64,000 bases of DNA from Heterohyrax brucei (Eukaryota; Chordata; Mammalia; Hyracoidea; Procaviidae). Positions 12,459 to 24,835 of the stretch are shown one piece after another. Every line of letters starts with the position of its first letter. The stretch's first letter is position 1. The stretch is from positions 72,773,833-72,837,832 of the forward strand of contig CM053141.1 in NCBI GenBank assembly GCA_028571685.1, in the 5' to 3' direction. Both the position numbers and the translations under genes were made by a program. The notes beneath the pieces were generated by a model. It saw nothing but the letters and a program-made list of their open reading frames with translations. It did no database searches and was not told the DNA's origin.

Positions 12459-12765
12459 TACGTAGATGTTGCTCAAAAGACTTGTTGATTGGAAGAAAAG
12501 TGGCCTCAGCAAAATCCTATCAGGCTATAAAATCAGTAGAAAGATGCCTAGGAGGCTACTCCCTTCTTAAGAGGCAAGACCACTACTGAGGCATTCATAC
12601 ATGGTGTCTGATTTTATATCTCTTTTGCCCAGCAGTTAGGAAAAAGCCAGATATGGCCAGTAGAGAACTCTGGAGTTATGGTCCAGTATGAGAGATAAGA
12701 CCCAGACATGTCCTTCTTCTCCCCTCCCCACCCCCAGTTAGAAATACATTCCATTAAAGTCCTTG

Positions 12766-12915
12766 CAGAAACCCTGATGGCATAACAGTTAAGCGCCAGT
12801 GCTGCTAAACAGAGGATTGGCAGTTCAAATCCACCAGGCATTCCTTGGAAACTCTTTGGGGCAGTGCTGCTCTGTTCTTAGGGTGGCTATAGGTGGAAAT
12901 TGATTCTGTAGTAAT
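12766..12915 (+). mobile_element. AfroSINE
   Basis: Head 'gaaaccctgatggcataaca', 'ggcagttcaaatccaccagg', body 'ttccttggaaactctttggg'. The tail decays after 'ggtggaaattgattctg'. Confidence 0.9.
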
Positions 12916-13254
12916 GAGGATGGTACATTAAAGCTCTTGCTTCATTTGGCTTTAGGGAAGGCACCAAAACTCATTTCAGATCATTGAGACATAATTAAGA
13001 ATCTGCCTGGGATCTCGGGAAAGTTTTGCCCTCCTGCTTCAGTTGCTGCTCCCTTAGTCTTTTGTTCCTTTTTCTTTTTGCTGAGAGCAAGGACACAAGC
13101 CTAGAGAGGAATAAGTCATTTTGTGATCCTGATTCAATGAGCATGACACAAAGCCATAAGTTAGGAGTGGAGGAAGGAACTACTGAAGAGGCCTGGAACA
13201 CTGGAGACTACACAGAGCCCTTGAAATCTGTGAGGAAAAAAATCCCTCCTCCTG

Positions 13255-13437
13255 TAATTATTGTTGGATGCCAATCAAGGTGATCCTGACACATAGTAAC
13301 TCTATACAGCAGATTAGGATTTCCCAGGCTGTGATTTTTACGGGAGCAGATGACCAGGTCTTTTCTCCCTCATAGCTACTCGTGGGTTTGAACCACAAAT
13401 GTTTTGGTTAACTTTAACCATTGCAGTGTGAGCTCCT
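13255..13437 (-). mobile_element. AfroSINE second subfamily, antisense
   Basis: Uses the alternative middle 'caggctgtgatttttacggg' with 'agcagatgaccaggtctttt'. This replaces the 'gtttccaaggagc' middle of the common subfamily. The antisense head end 'aaccattgcagtgtgagctc' is present. Confidence 0.8.
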
Positions 13438-14984
13438 TCCCATTTGGTTAAGCACGGCAGTTGAGTTTCTGTTACCTGCACTTGAATCCAATTTTTATCT
13501 GATACAATGAACATCCACCACGAATGGGAGCCATTTAGGAATGTTTAAAAACACTTGAATAGGAGATGGGCCTTCTTGTATCCAAGATGGAGACTTGAAG
13601 ACTTAGACAAAGACTAGTGAAAATTAAAGTGACTCTTCATGAGGCTGGAGAACATGGCTTATAGAATTAAAACAAGAAAATTCAACAGTGAAGCTTGGAG
13701 ATTTACTAAAATATACACTAAAGACAGCCCCTGGCCAATAAAACATGTGCTTCTGGGATTTCCATTGTGACAACAGAAGAAACGACCTCCTAGTTGAGCA
13801 ATGTCTGAAAGAACCATCTGTCCAGAACACCAAGCTTGAGCCGCCAAGACGTGATACAAACGAATTTGAGAACTTCACATTCCTTCTCTTGCCTAACGTC
13901 GCTGCTTTGAAATGAACTAATTTATTTTGAATGGTGGCTGTAAATTTGATCTCCAGATTACTGGTAGGCAATTTTAGTGCCCATGATCTAAAAGTACCCT
14001 GTGATTGTAAAGAGGAACAGTTGATATAATCACAGTTATCAAAATAACAACCTCATTTCACAGGATAACACCTTGAGTTTGTTGACATTATTGGTAAGTC
14101 TGCTACAAATCTATCCTGCTTTACACAATACTGGTGTGAATTAGTGTATTGCAGAACTGTGGGCTCTTTGAAGTATATTTGGAGCTTCTCTGTGCTCTTA
14201 GCATCCATGAGGTAGAAGCAACAGGAAGGTGTTGATTGGTAGGTATATTTTTAGTAAGATTACTTCAGCTCCAAATACACAGTGCGTCAGGCCTGTAAGT
14301 AGTGAGGTACATCTGATTGGGGCTCATTCACTTTGTTTAGGACTACACTTATTATAATTAAGTGGCTATGAGGTGTGTCTACAGGTGTATGTGTTTTTAT
14401 GGATGCCCTTGGGTGACCCACCCTCGTATAAAAAAACAATATGCTGTTGTGGCAGATTACCACATATATTCTGTGGCATTTACAGTTTGTTTGTTTGTTT
14501 TTTCCTCAAAAGTAGTTTTCTCTCTTTACTACAGCTCTGTGATCTCTCTCATATACAATTTAACAGACTGAAAGTAAGTTTACTGTGAGGCCAAGTCTCC
14601 TTTACTTGTTAAAGAGGGTCAAAATTCTGCACACCATATTCTAAAGTGTAAAAGTGGATATTGACTTTAATTTTTTTCTCTCAGATTTTGTCTTTTTAGC
14701 AGCATTTTCTTTCCACAGGTCCATTCAGGATTACCCAGTCTCTGCTTATCCTTGGTCCGCTCCAGAGATGTGACTGCTCTGGTGTTATGTCTGCTGCCTG
14801 CGCATTTGTCTGGTGAGATGTCCTAATCTTACTTGCTCCTGGCATAGAAGCTTGTGGGTTCTTCCCCTGGTATCTAGTCATAAGGACTTGGACTTCTTTC
14901 TCTCAAACCACAAAGACTTTTTATTTTCCCCTTTTGGGAAATAAATGTCATATATGCTGTCTTAATAAACATCTGTACGCTGCC
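13437..14984. other. Unique intergenic stretch
   Basis: About 1.5 kb without a recognised gene or repeat. A 115-codon antisense frame at 13624-13971 has no recognisable domain and is probably chance. Confidence 0.5.
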
Positions 14985-15185
14985 TTAATCATCTAGTGCT
15001 GCTCTAACAGAAATACCGCAAGTGGATGGCTTTAACAGAGAGAAGTTTATTCTCACACAGTCCAGTAGCCTAGAAGTCTGAACTCAGGGTGCCAGCTCAA
15101 GGGGAATGCACTTTCTCTGTTGGCTCTGGAGGAACAGAGGTGGTGCAAGCCACATTCCAGGTAAACTCCATTAGTAAGAGTTACA
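14984..15185 (-). mobile_element. MaLR/MLT1-like LTR fragment, antisense
   Basis: Same LTR family as 6488-6999: 'catctagtgctgctctaaca', 'gaaataccgcaagtggatgg', 'gtgccagctcaaggggaatg'. Only the 3' LTR portion is kept, and it breaks off at a TG/CA microsatellite. Confidence 0.75.
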
Positions 15186-15243
15186 GTCTCTATATATGTG
15201 TATATGTATGTGCACACACACACACACACACATACACACATTA
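15185..15243. repeat. TA/TG/CA microsatellite
   Basis: An alternating purine-pyrimidine run: TATATGTG steps followed by an uninterrupted CA array and a CATACACACA end. It gives a spurious valine/cysteine-rich antisense frame. Confidence 0.95.
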
Positions 15244-15282
15244 CTGATTTAGCTTCTGTAAAGAACTCACCCTCAGACAGTG

Positions 15283-15450
15283 ACACATGTATGTCAGAAT
15301 AGAACTGTACTCAGGGTTTTCAATAGCTGATTTTTCAGAAATAGATTTCCAGGCCTTTCTTCCTAAGCATTTTTGGATGGACTTGAACCTCCAACCTTTT
15401 TATTAGTAGCTGGATGATTCACCATTTACACCATGTAGAGACTCCACAAA
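15283..15450 (-). mobile_element. AfroSINE second subfamily, antisense
   Basis: Alternative middle 'agatttccaggcctttcttc', head 'aacctccaacctttttatta', and end 'accatttacaccatgtagag'. Confidence 0.8.
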
Positions 15451-15964
15451 CTTCATTATACTTTGCCCATGTATTTCACTAAGATGTCTGTGCCTCTTGT
15501 AAAACATCAAGTAAATCTAAGTGTTGGCCACTGGAAGAGTGTACACAGAGCACTGGCTGAAACTTTAACAGGAGCATCTGGAGGGAGGAAGGCATGAAAA
15601 GTTTACAAAATATCAACTCCTGAGAAAAAAGTTTATCGGTAAGTTCACTAATTTTTCAGCTGCACCGCTTTGAAAAGGAGTGTAATGGGACATTTATTGG
15701 AAGTTTCTTGAGAGGGATCTGTATTTTTATAAGTTCCTTTTTTATAGAAAGGCAAAGCTAAAATACACAGCATTTAAAAGATTTGCTAAACACTGGACGC
15801 ATCTGAGTCAAAGAGGTAAAGTGAAACTCTCTAAGCTTGTAGCACCATAATGCCTGTCTTCATATGTACAGTTGCCCTGCAGTTTTACCTTTTCTAGATC
15901 ACATGATGACCCTATATCAAGGAGAAAATCCATCTGACTTGCCTATACTTTATGGAAGCAATGG

Positions 15965-16159
15965 GTTTAGCCCAGACTCCAACCTTGTTTTCAACAGAAG
16001 AATGCTGCGTTACTTTCCTTAACCATCCTATTGTTTCTCAAGTGTCCAAAGACGTTTGAAACTGTATCACTTAGGTTTTCACATGTTGCCTTTATCTGAA
16101 GTCTTAGAGAAAACCTCTGACTAGCCCTGGTCAGACCACTGGACAGCTTCAGAACTGCC
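15965..16159 (+). repeat. Left arm of a long inverted repeat
   Basis: This segment is the reverse complement of 16844-17039 at roughly 85-90% identity counted by eye. The match includes perfect runs such as 'tcaacagaagaatgctgc' and 'gctagccctggtcagacc' (one base different here). The arms continue more weakly inward: 16165-16190 against 16790-16820. Confidence 0.9.
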
Positions 16160-16843
16160 CCCCACCACCTGTTTTTAACTCCAAGGAAATCATGTTTGAA
16201 ACAGAGGTATCAGTGTGGAGGAAAAAATCCCAATGTTTAAAAAGAAAAAAAAATTGAGAAAGAAGCATTTCTTAAAATACAGATCTATAGTAGGACCCCA
16301 CATTTTAATATGGTCATTTTTTCTCACTCATTCTACCTATATCTTAGTATATGCCGGGAGGAGGGAAGTGAAACAGTTAACCTTGTCTAAAGAGAAACGG
16401 CAAAAGATTACAGAAAAGTAATGAAAATAATTAGAATCAATAATTGATGCATACAAAAACATCTCACATTATTTGAGAGGAATATTTTCATATAATTAAA
16501 GGTGCTTAAAAGAGATGGGATTAAGGCTTCAAACAAAAAGCATCAGGAGGCTATAAGTGAAAATGGGGCAAGAATATACCAAAAAAGACAATATTTTGAA
16601 ATAAATAAGGAAGGAGAAGGAGTCAACAAGACTGTTGAGAGAGACCACAAGTTATTATTCAAAAAAAAAAAGACTAGTACAGATGACTTGAGACATAAAA
16701 TAATTTCTTTGTTTCAGTGTGGGAAGCAGGATAAGCACAGACAGATGCCAGAAGCAAGCGCATTTCCCAAAGGAGGAAGAAATAGAAAAGAAAATTGGTT
16801 TCCTGCCAGAACAGGTGGCATGTTGACATGTGCACATCTGACA

Positions 16844-17039
16844 GGCAGGAGTCTGAAGCTTTCCAATGGTCTGACCAGGGCTAGCCAGAGGTTGTCTCTA
16901 GGACGTCAGATAAAGGCAACACAGGAAAACCTAAGTGATACGGTTTCAAATGTCTTTGGACACTTGACAAACAAAAGGTGGTTAAGGAAAGAAATGCAGC
17001 ATTCTTCTGTTGAACACAAGGTTGAACTTTGGGCTAAAC
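16844..17039 (-). repeat. Right arm of the long inverted repeat
   Basis: Reverse-complement partner of 15965-16159, with about 685 bp between the arms. A 208-codon plus-strand open frame (16502-17128) crosses this arm. It shows no domain, and its composition is lysine-rich from A-rich spacer, so I do not call it a gene. The arms could be two opposed copies of an unknown repeat or the termini of an unknown transposon. Confidence 0.9.
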
Positions 17040-17482
17040 TCATCAATAGCTTGTGGTTTAATAGCCTTAGTCACCACTGTATGATAAAAGCCAACATCCA
17101 GTTAATCTCAGGTGCAAGAGGACATTAACTCACTAAACTCCCATTGACCTTAAATTCTGTTAAAGATTTTTGGGAACTTTTTTTATTTTTTTATTTTTGG
17201 CTGGTAGTTGTTGTGGTAGTGAATGAGTGGGTGGGTGAGTAGGTAGGTCTGAGGCTGGGAAAGCATGTAGGAGATAGGAAGTGGAAAGCTAATGTATAAT
17301 GATCCTGTAGAGTTTAGAATCTTATTTGTTTGAATAATTGGCTTTTCATTTGCTCTGTGATTGGTACAATGTGAATAGCACACTTATCCAATCTGGGGCT
17401 ACATCTGGGGTGAAACTATTAAACCAAAGAGTGATGATTTGCTCCTGTTTCTGATCCTACATTATGATTGAAAAGCAATAGT

Positions 17483-17630
17483 CATGGTTATAAGCATAGA
17501 ATCAAGAATAAGATGCCTGTGTTTGAATCCCAGCCCTACTAGGTCCTGAACTGTATGATCTCAAGTATTAGACCTCTGGATGCATTAGTTTTTCAGCTCT
17601 AAAACAAGGATAATAACAGTTCCTATCTGT
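17483..17630 (+). mobile_element. MIR SINE fragment
   Basis: Sense landmarks 'gtgtttgaatcccagcccta', 'actgtatgatctcaagtatt' and 'aaacaaggataataacagtt' are in MIR order. Confidence 0.75.
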
Positions 17631-17636
17631 GACAAG

Positions 17637-17795
17637 ACAAAAAACCAAGCCTGTCACTATCAAGTTGATTCCAACTCATAGTGGCACTATCAGACAGAGT
17701 ATAGCTGTCCCATAGGGTTTCAAAAGAGTGGTTGGCAGAGTAAAAATGCCAGCCTTTTGGTTAGCAGCCAAGCTCTTAACCATTACAGCTCCAGG
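17637..17795 (-). mobile_element. AfroSINE, antisense
   Basis: Tail 'actatcaagttgattccaac', body 'cccatagggtttcaaaagag', head 'ggttagcagccaagctctta'. It faces the sense copy at 17832 and forms an inverted SINE pair. Confidence 0.85.
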
Positions 17796-17831
17796 GCAGA
17801 AGCAGCACTGTGTGCCTACCGTATTGTTTCC

Positions 17832-17998
17832 AGAAACCTTGGTGGCATAGTGAGTGGTTAAGTGCTGCAGCTGCCAACCAGAAGATCAGCAGTTCAAACC
17901 CACCAGGTGCTCCTTGAAAACTATGGGACAGATCTAATATGTCTACACAGTCAACTATGAATTTGAATTCACTCAACAGCGGCAGGTTTGAATTTTTT
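17832..17998 (+). mobile_element. AfroSINE
   Basis: Head 'cagaaaccttggtggcatag', 'agcagttcaaacccaccagg', body 'tgctccttgaaaactatggg', tail 'gaattcactcaacagcggca', then a T/A-rich end. Confidence 0.85.
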
Positions 17999-18009
17999 TT
18001 TAATACTGT

Positions 18010-18296
18010 TTCCTTTTCCTCCTGAGGCTCCTACAGCCTTTCACAGGACCTACTTTGCTCCTTGTTTCCCCTCTTTGTCTGCTGGTCAGATGCAAAAAAT
18101 TCAGAGGAGACTCTGAGGTATCTGAAGCTGTTGTCACAAGACAAAAGAAGCCTGCATCTCTGAATAACAGGTGCAAACATGTCTGCCAGTTGCCAAACTG
18201 ACTATGACATAAGCAAGATATGAACCTTTTGTTGTATGAAGCCACTAAGAATATGAGTTGTTTTTTTTTTTAACAGTAGTTAGGTGACTGTAATAC
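18010..18296 (+). mobile_element. Probable MLT1-like LTR 3' part
   Basis: The end 'tgtatgaagccactaagaat' followed by a T tract and 'taacagtagttaggtgactg' has the layout of MLT1-class LTR 3' ends. Upstream text is too diverged to align by eye. Confidence 0.4.
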
Positions 18297-18374
18297 TCTC
18301 TAAAAGTGCTAGTTAATCCTAAGTGAAAACTATACCATATGGATGTTTTAAAGAATCAGAAAGTTGCTGTACAT

Positions 18375-18425
18375 GAAGAGCGTTAGAATAGTACTTGGTA
18401 CATAATAAGCTCTCAATAAACATCA
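18375..18425 (+). mobile_element. MIR/L2-type 3' end
   Basis: 'tagtacttggtacataataa' followed by 'gctctcaataaacatc' is the standard sense 3' end of this class. Confidence 0.6.
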
Positions 18426-19574
18426 TCTTTCATATGTAAAAAGTGTATAGAACTGGCCAATTGAGTGGACCAGAGATCCCAGTTGCTCTACTGATTCGAA
18501 ACACTACTATTACCATTTTCTTAGGAAGTTATAGGTATAGTCTGGGATACCTATCTTTCACAGTGATAAAATTCCTCTATGATAGGCTTCAGTCTGATCC
18601 CTTTATATCAGATTGGGCAGGATAGTATCTTTGGATAACTGGAAATCTGCCAGGATCTCCAAGTATCACACACTGCCATGATTCAGAGCTAAATTGGCCA
18701 CAGGGATCTAAAATTTAGATCAATCACAGCATGGCTCCTAAATTCTTAACAGAAATTTTACAGGGGACAGAGTCAATATGGCAGACCAAACACACATCTC
18801 CTTAAATTCTTCTGGAAACCAAGACCTGAATTGACAATTAAACAGAGGCTTCTGGACACCTAGTGAGCCCTAGGACACGGCATAAGGCTGTTAATTCAGA
18901 CTTCATACCACTGAATGGAAAACTTCCTCTCTTTTACAGTCCCCATTCTTGATGAGTGCTGGCTTTCATGGTAACTCACTGTTTTAACTTTTTTTCCTCT
19001 ATCTTAGCCAGCAGGCAGAGCTGAGACTTGACTAGCAGCTAATCTCAGGCACACAGCTGGTGGGATCGGTGGCCAAGGTTGCCACAGTTTGACAGCCCAG
19101 CTCTGAACTCTGTGCATCTCAGCCCCTCTGGCCTCTCTTTCCACCTCCACCACTGGGTAGCTTGTACCAAGGCAAGTGGAGAGCTTGTGTGGGACACCAT
19201 CCTGTTCCACTGGGAGGCAGATATATGCATACAGAGGCCTCAGCTGGACCTAATTCCTAGGCTGTGAGGCAGCGGCTCCCTGAAGAAGAGCCCTTTTCCA
19301 GCAGAAAAGCAATATTTTACACAGTGTGACCTACAGCTGGGGCCTGGCAGCAGAGGCCATAGGGGCAGTATCCTTTCTGTATCTTGAACTAGTTTATAAC
19401 ATCTGGGGTTAGATATAGAGGTGCTTACTTTGTCAACTGTGAAGAGGGACCTGCACACCTGAAAACCTGACTGACTAGAAATTCTGATACCATTTATCTT
19501 TCATTTTAAGACAGCCTAGAGAAACAACTGCTGTCCATCCTCACAGCATCTCTCCCAGCCTTTACTGACTCATA

Positions 19575-20607
19575 TGATGCTCCCAAAGCAACAAACTCTA
19601 GGTAAAAGTATAACTAAGAAATCACCAATGGCTTCAGAAGGCCCCCAAAAGAAAGAACCAAAGAACTTCCCAGACAAAGAAAACTTCCTGAAACTATCAG
19701 AAGGTAAATACAAAAGGATTATATATGGAGCTCTCCTAGACTTTATATAAAATGCAACAGAACAAAATGAAAAATTAAGCAAGCTGTTTGATCTGATGGA
19801 ACACCAGTACTCTGAAATCCAACAGATGAAGAACAAAATGGAACAAATGGGAAAGAGACTTTCTCACCTGGAAGACAGAGCTACCAACTCCAGCATCTGT
19901 AAGGAGAAATCAGAAAAAAGAAACTAGAAAAATGAAGAAGCACTAAGAAACATGTGGGACTCTATTAAGAGGAACGATCTATGATTAACTGGAGTTTCTG
20001 AACAGGGCAAGACACCTGACAACACAGAGATTATTGTGGCTGAGCTTCTGACAGAAAACTTCCCAGAAATTATGAAAGAAGAGAATATAGATATCCAAGA
20101 TGCATACTAAATGCCACTCAATAGAAATCTCAAAAAAAAAAAAAAAAAGGCTCAAAGACATGTTATAATCAAGCTTAACAAAACAAAATACAAACAGAAA
20201 CTCTTAAAGGCAGCAAGACTCAAAGCAAAGCTAACATTCTGAGGGAAACCTTGTAGGCTTTCATCACATTTCTCAGCAGAAACAACTCTGGCACAGAGAC
20301 AGTGGCATGACACATTCAAAGCCTTGAAGGAGAAGAACTTCCAACCAAGAATTATGTATCCTGTAAAGCTATCTTTCAAATATGTAAATGAAATTAAGAC
20401 ATTCACAGATAAACAGAAACTCAGAGACTTTGTAAAAACCAAACCAAAGCTACAAGAAATACTGAAAGAATCTCTTTTCTTAGAAGAACAAAACCACTAC
20501 CTTTATATTTTAGAAGCAAATACAGGCCACATCACCCAGAATCCTGCTCAGTTAGGGAAGGCTCCAAATTCAATCAAATCTATAACAGTGAAAGAAACGA
20601 TCCAGTG
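19575..20607 (+). pseudogene. L1 ORF1 pseudogene
   Basis: Conceptual reading across frames shows the ORF1p plan. A charged N-terminus is followed by a coiled coil (19750-19900, with 'KNKMEQMGKRLSHLEDR'). The RRM-like block starts at 'GVSEQGKTPDNTEIIVAELL' (from about 19995). The C-terminal domain includes KEKNFQPRIMYPVKLSF (from 20327) and FTDKQKLRDFVKTKP (from 20402). ORF1p is the nucleic-acid chaperone of the L1 particle. In-frame stops, a 17-A slippage tract near 20132-20148 and frameshifts inactivate it. The open C-terminal frame goes on about 50 residues past the part I recognise, to a TGA at 20605-20607. Confidence 0.85.
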
Positions 20608-20932
20608 ATCATATCATGAAAACTATGATTTCATCATATTGAAAAGAGGAATGTACTACAGTCATTATAGCCCTTCCAGATGGAGAGGAAGTTAATAAGA
20701 CTGGTATTGATTAAAATTGGGTTTTTACATAGTTTATTAAGGGGGTTACAGGGGCAGCTGTAAAGCACAATAAAGATGTTAAATATCAAATCAAGAAACA
20801 TAACACAGGAGTCTCAACAGTCACAAAATCAACCCTGAAAAAGATGAAAAATCAACTCACAAAGAAGAAAGTCCCAGAACAGATTCTTAAGAACAACAGA
20901 GAAAACATCAACATAAAAATAAACGTATCACA

Positions 20933-23900
20933 ATGATAGTACTGAATACATACCTATCAATAATTACATTGAATGTGAATGGGCTAAACACTCAAGTACA
21001 GAGACACCAAGTGACATCTTGGATCAAAAGACACAACCCATTCATAAGTTACCTACAAGAAACTCACTTGAGACTTAAAGATAGGAACAAACTGAAAATT
21101 AAAGGACAGAAGAATATATATCAAGCTAACAATACACAAAGAAGAGCAGGTGTGGCAATTCTAATCTCAGATAAAATCGATTTTAATGTAAAATCCATCA
21201 TCATGGACAAGGATGGGCACTATTTACTGCTGAATGTTTCAATACACAGGAAGGACTTAACAATATTAAATATTTATGTACCTAATATTAGAGCTCCTAA
21301 ATACATCAATAAACAATGACTACACCCAAAACTCAGATAGATCACTCCACAATAATAGTGGGTGACTTCAACACTCCACTCTCAATATTGGAAACATGGT
21401 TTAGAGAAAAGCTCAATAAAGATATAGAAGACCTTATTGCCACAATTAACAAACTAGACCTCATCAACATATACAGAACTTTCTGTCCATCAGCAGACAA
21501 CTACGCCTTCTTCTCCAGTGCCTGTGGAACATTCTCCAGAAGAGACCATGTGTTAGGACATAAAGCAATTCTCAACAAAATCCGTACCACTGAGTTGATG
21601 CAAAGCATCTTCTGAGATCATAAAGCCACAAAGTCAAAATCAATAGCAAGAAAAACATGGATAGAAAGTGGAACTCATTGAAACTGAACATCTTGCTCAA
21701 GAAACCATGGGTTATAGAAGAAATCAAGGATGAAATTAAGAAATTTATGGATTCCAGTGAGAATGAAAATACTTCCTATCAGAACCTATTGGATACAGTC
21801 AAAGCAGTGCTCAGAGATCTGTTTATCTGCATAAATGCACACATCCAGAAACAAGAACCCAAATCAAAGACTAATCCTACAGCTTGAACAAGTAGACAGA
21901 CAACAAGAGAGGAACCCCTCAGGCGCCAGAAGAAAACAGATCATAAAGATTAGAGCAGAACTAAATTAATTAGTGAACAGAAGAACAATAGAAAAAATTC
22001 AAAAGACCAAAAGCTGGTTTTTTGAAAAGATCAACCAAATTGGCAAACCACTGGCTAAACTTACTAAAGCAAAACAAGAAAGGAAACAAATAACCCAAAT
22101 AAGAAAATGAGAGGGGAGTTGTCACAACAGATCCAACAGAAATAAAAAATACGATAACGGAATACTAGTGAAGACTGTACTCTAACAAATTTGCAAACCT
22201 AGAGGAAATGGACAAATTCCTTGATTCATATCACCTACCCAAATTATCATAAGGTGAAGCAGAACAACTTAATAAACTCATCACAAAGGAAGAGATTGAA
22301 AAAGTCATCCAAAAACTACCAACCAAAAAGAGCACAGGACCGGATGGCTTCACTGCAGAATTCTACCAAGCTTTTAGAGAAGAGTTATCTCCAATACTAC
22401 TGAGATTATTTCACAGTATAGAAAGGATGGAGTACTTCCAATTTCATCCTATGAAGCCAGCATAACCCTGATACCAAAGCCAGGGAAAGACCCAACAAAA
22501 AAAGAACTACAGACTGATATCACTCATGAAATCTAGATGCAAAAATCTTCAACAAAATTCTTGGCAAAAGAGTACAACAACATATCCAAAAAATAATCCA
22601 TCATGACCAAGTTGGATTCATATTATGGATGCAAGGCTGGTTCAACATCAGAAAAACAAGCAATGTGATCAACCATCTAAATAACACAAAAGACAAGAAT
22701 CACCTGGTTTTGTCTACTGATGCAGAAGAGGCATTTGATAAAGTCCAACACTCATTCATGCTAAAAACTCTCAGTAAAGTAGGAATAAAAGGCAAATTCC
22801 TCAGTGCAATAAGGGCCATTTATACAAAGCCAACTGCCTACGTCATCCTGAAGGAGAGAGACTGAAACAGTTTCCCGTGAGAACAGAAACTAGACAAGGA
22901 TGCCCACTCTCACCTCTCCTATTCAATATAGTACTAGATGTTCTAGCCAGAGCAATTAGACAAGACCAAAGAATAAAAGGCATCTGCATCAGCAAAGAAG
23001 AAGTAAAAGTCTCCCTGCTTGCAGACGATATGATTGTATATACAGAGAATCTTAAAGAATTCATAAGTAAACTACTCAACTGATAGAAGAGTTCAGCAAA
23101 GTCTCAGGATACAAGATAGACAAAGTAAATCAGTAGTATTCCTCTATACCAACAACAAGACTGTGAATGAAGAAATCACCAAATCAATACCATTTACTAT
23201 AACCCCTAAGAAGATAAAGTACCTAGGAATAAATCTAACCAGAGAAATAACAGACCTGTACAAGGAGAACTACAAGTCCTTACTACAAGAAACTAAGAGA
23301 GAGTTACATAAATGGAAAAACCTACCCTGCTCATGGATAGGAAGACTTAACATTGTGAAAATGTTTATTTTGCCAAAAAGCAATCTACTTATATAGTGCA
23401 ATCCCAATACAAATTCCAGTGACCTTTTTTAATGAGGTGGAGAAACAAATCACCAACTTTGGAAAAGGAAGAATCCCTGGATAAGTAAAGCACTACTGCA
23501 GAAGAACAACACACTGGAAGGCCTCTCACTACCCAGTTTTAGAACCTATGACACTGCTGTAGTAGTCAAAACAGCCTGGCAGTGGTAGAAAAACAGACAG
23601 ATAGATCAAAGGAACAGAATTGAGACCACAGAGATGACACCATCTTCCTATGAACACTTGATATTCGACAAAGGCCCTGGGACATTAAACTGTGGAAAAA
23701 ACAATCCCTTCAATAAATGGGGCTGGCAAAATTGGATATCCATCTGCAAAAAATTCAAACAAGACCCAGGTCTTACACCTTATACAAAAACCAACTCAAA
23801 CTGGATAAAAGACCTAAATATCAAATCTAAAATGATAAGGCTCATCCAAGAAAAAGTAGGAACAACAATGGAAGCTTTAATACACAACACAGACAGACTT

Positions 23901-24682
23901 CAAAATATGTCAAACAAACCACAAACAATAGAAGAGAAAATAGATAAATGGGAACTCTTACTTTTGCTCATCCAAAGACTTTATTAATAGAATTAAAAGG
24001 CCACCTACAGAATGGGAAAAAATATTTGGCAACTACGTGTCAGACCGATGCCTAAACTCCATAATCTATAAAGCACTACAAAATATCAATAAAAAACAGA
24101 TAAATAATCCAATTAAGTGATGGGCAAAGGAGATGGACAGATGCCTCTCTAAAGAGGAGATCCAGGCAGCCGAAAAACACATGGGGACATGCTCACAATC
24201 ATTAGCTATGAAAGAAATTCAAATCAAAACGAAAATGAGATACCATCTCACCCCAACAAGGTTGGCCATGATCCAAAAAAAGGCAAAACAACAAATGCTG
24301 GAGAGGCTGTGGTGAAACTGGGACTCTCCTACACTTTTGGTGGAATTGCAAAATGGTGCAACCTGTTTGGAAAGCAATCTGGCACTTCCTTAAAAAGCTG
24401 GATATAGATACACCATTTGACCGAGTAATTCAACTGCTCGGAATATATCCTATGGAATCAAGGTCATTCACATCAACTGATACATGCACATGAATGTTTA
24501 TTGCAGCACAGTCCATAATAGCAAAAAGATGGAATCAACCCAGATGCCCAACGACAGAGGAACGGATAGGTACACTATGGTATATATACTCAATGGAACA
24601 CTATACAATGATAAAGCACAATGATGATTTTAGGAAACATGCTTATAACCTGGTTTCAACTGGAGGACATTATGCTGCATGA
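20933..24682 (+). pseudogene. L1 ORF2 pseudogene (endonuclease-reverse transcriptase)
   Basis: About 3.75 kb, near the usual ORF2 length of roughly 1,275 codons. The apurinic-type endonuclease shows LNVNGLN, QETHL (from about 21053), VGDFNTPLS (21361-21387) and a DHVLG block (about 21545). The reverse transcriptase shows [13 protein letters not shown] (22709-22747; human L1 has SIDAEKAFDKIQ) and the catalytic [11 protein letters not shown] (23019-23051). The C-terminal part ends near MEHYTMIKHNDD and a TGA/TAA cluster at 24680. At least ten segments in shifting frames and many stops show it is dead. An active protein would nick the target and prime reverse transcription there. Confidence 0.92.
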
Positions 24683-24784
24683 AAGCAGTCAGTGACTAAA
24701 GAACAAATATTGTATGAGACCCCTAAGATAAGAACTTAAAAACAGACTCATGCATAGAAGAAAAGACTCTTGGGTGACTGCAAT

Positions 24785-24835
24785 GGGAGGGAGGGAGGAA
24801 GGGGTAGGGAAGGGGAGGGGGAGAGGGAAGGATTT
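24785..24835 (+). repeat. G-rich tract of the L1 3'UTR
   Basis: Successive runs of three or more G separated by A/T allow a G-quadruplex. A G-rich tract at this position is a known feature of mammalian L1 3'UTRs. Confidence 0.85.

Noticed and set aside
13026-13283. 85-codon frame with a pyrimidine-rich acceptor at 13085 and a donor-like GTGAGG at 13228
   Set aside because: The donor is weak (TCT before GT), no compatible partner exon was found, and the wording looks like an old LTR.
15053-15286. Antisense frame with a V/C repeat and a threonine/tyrosine run
   Set aside because: Translation of a CA/TA microsatellite.
16502-17128. 208-codon plus-strand open frame
   Set aside because: Its second half is one arm of the inverted repeat and its first half is lysine-rich from A-rich DNA. 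It has no domain, no splice or promoter context and no sign of codon constraint.
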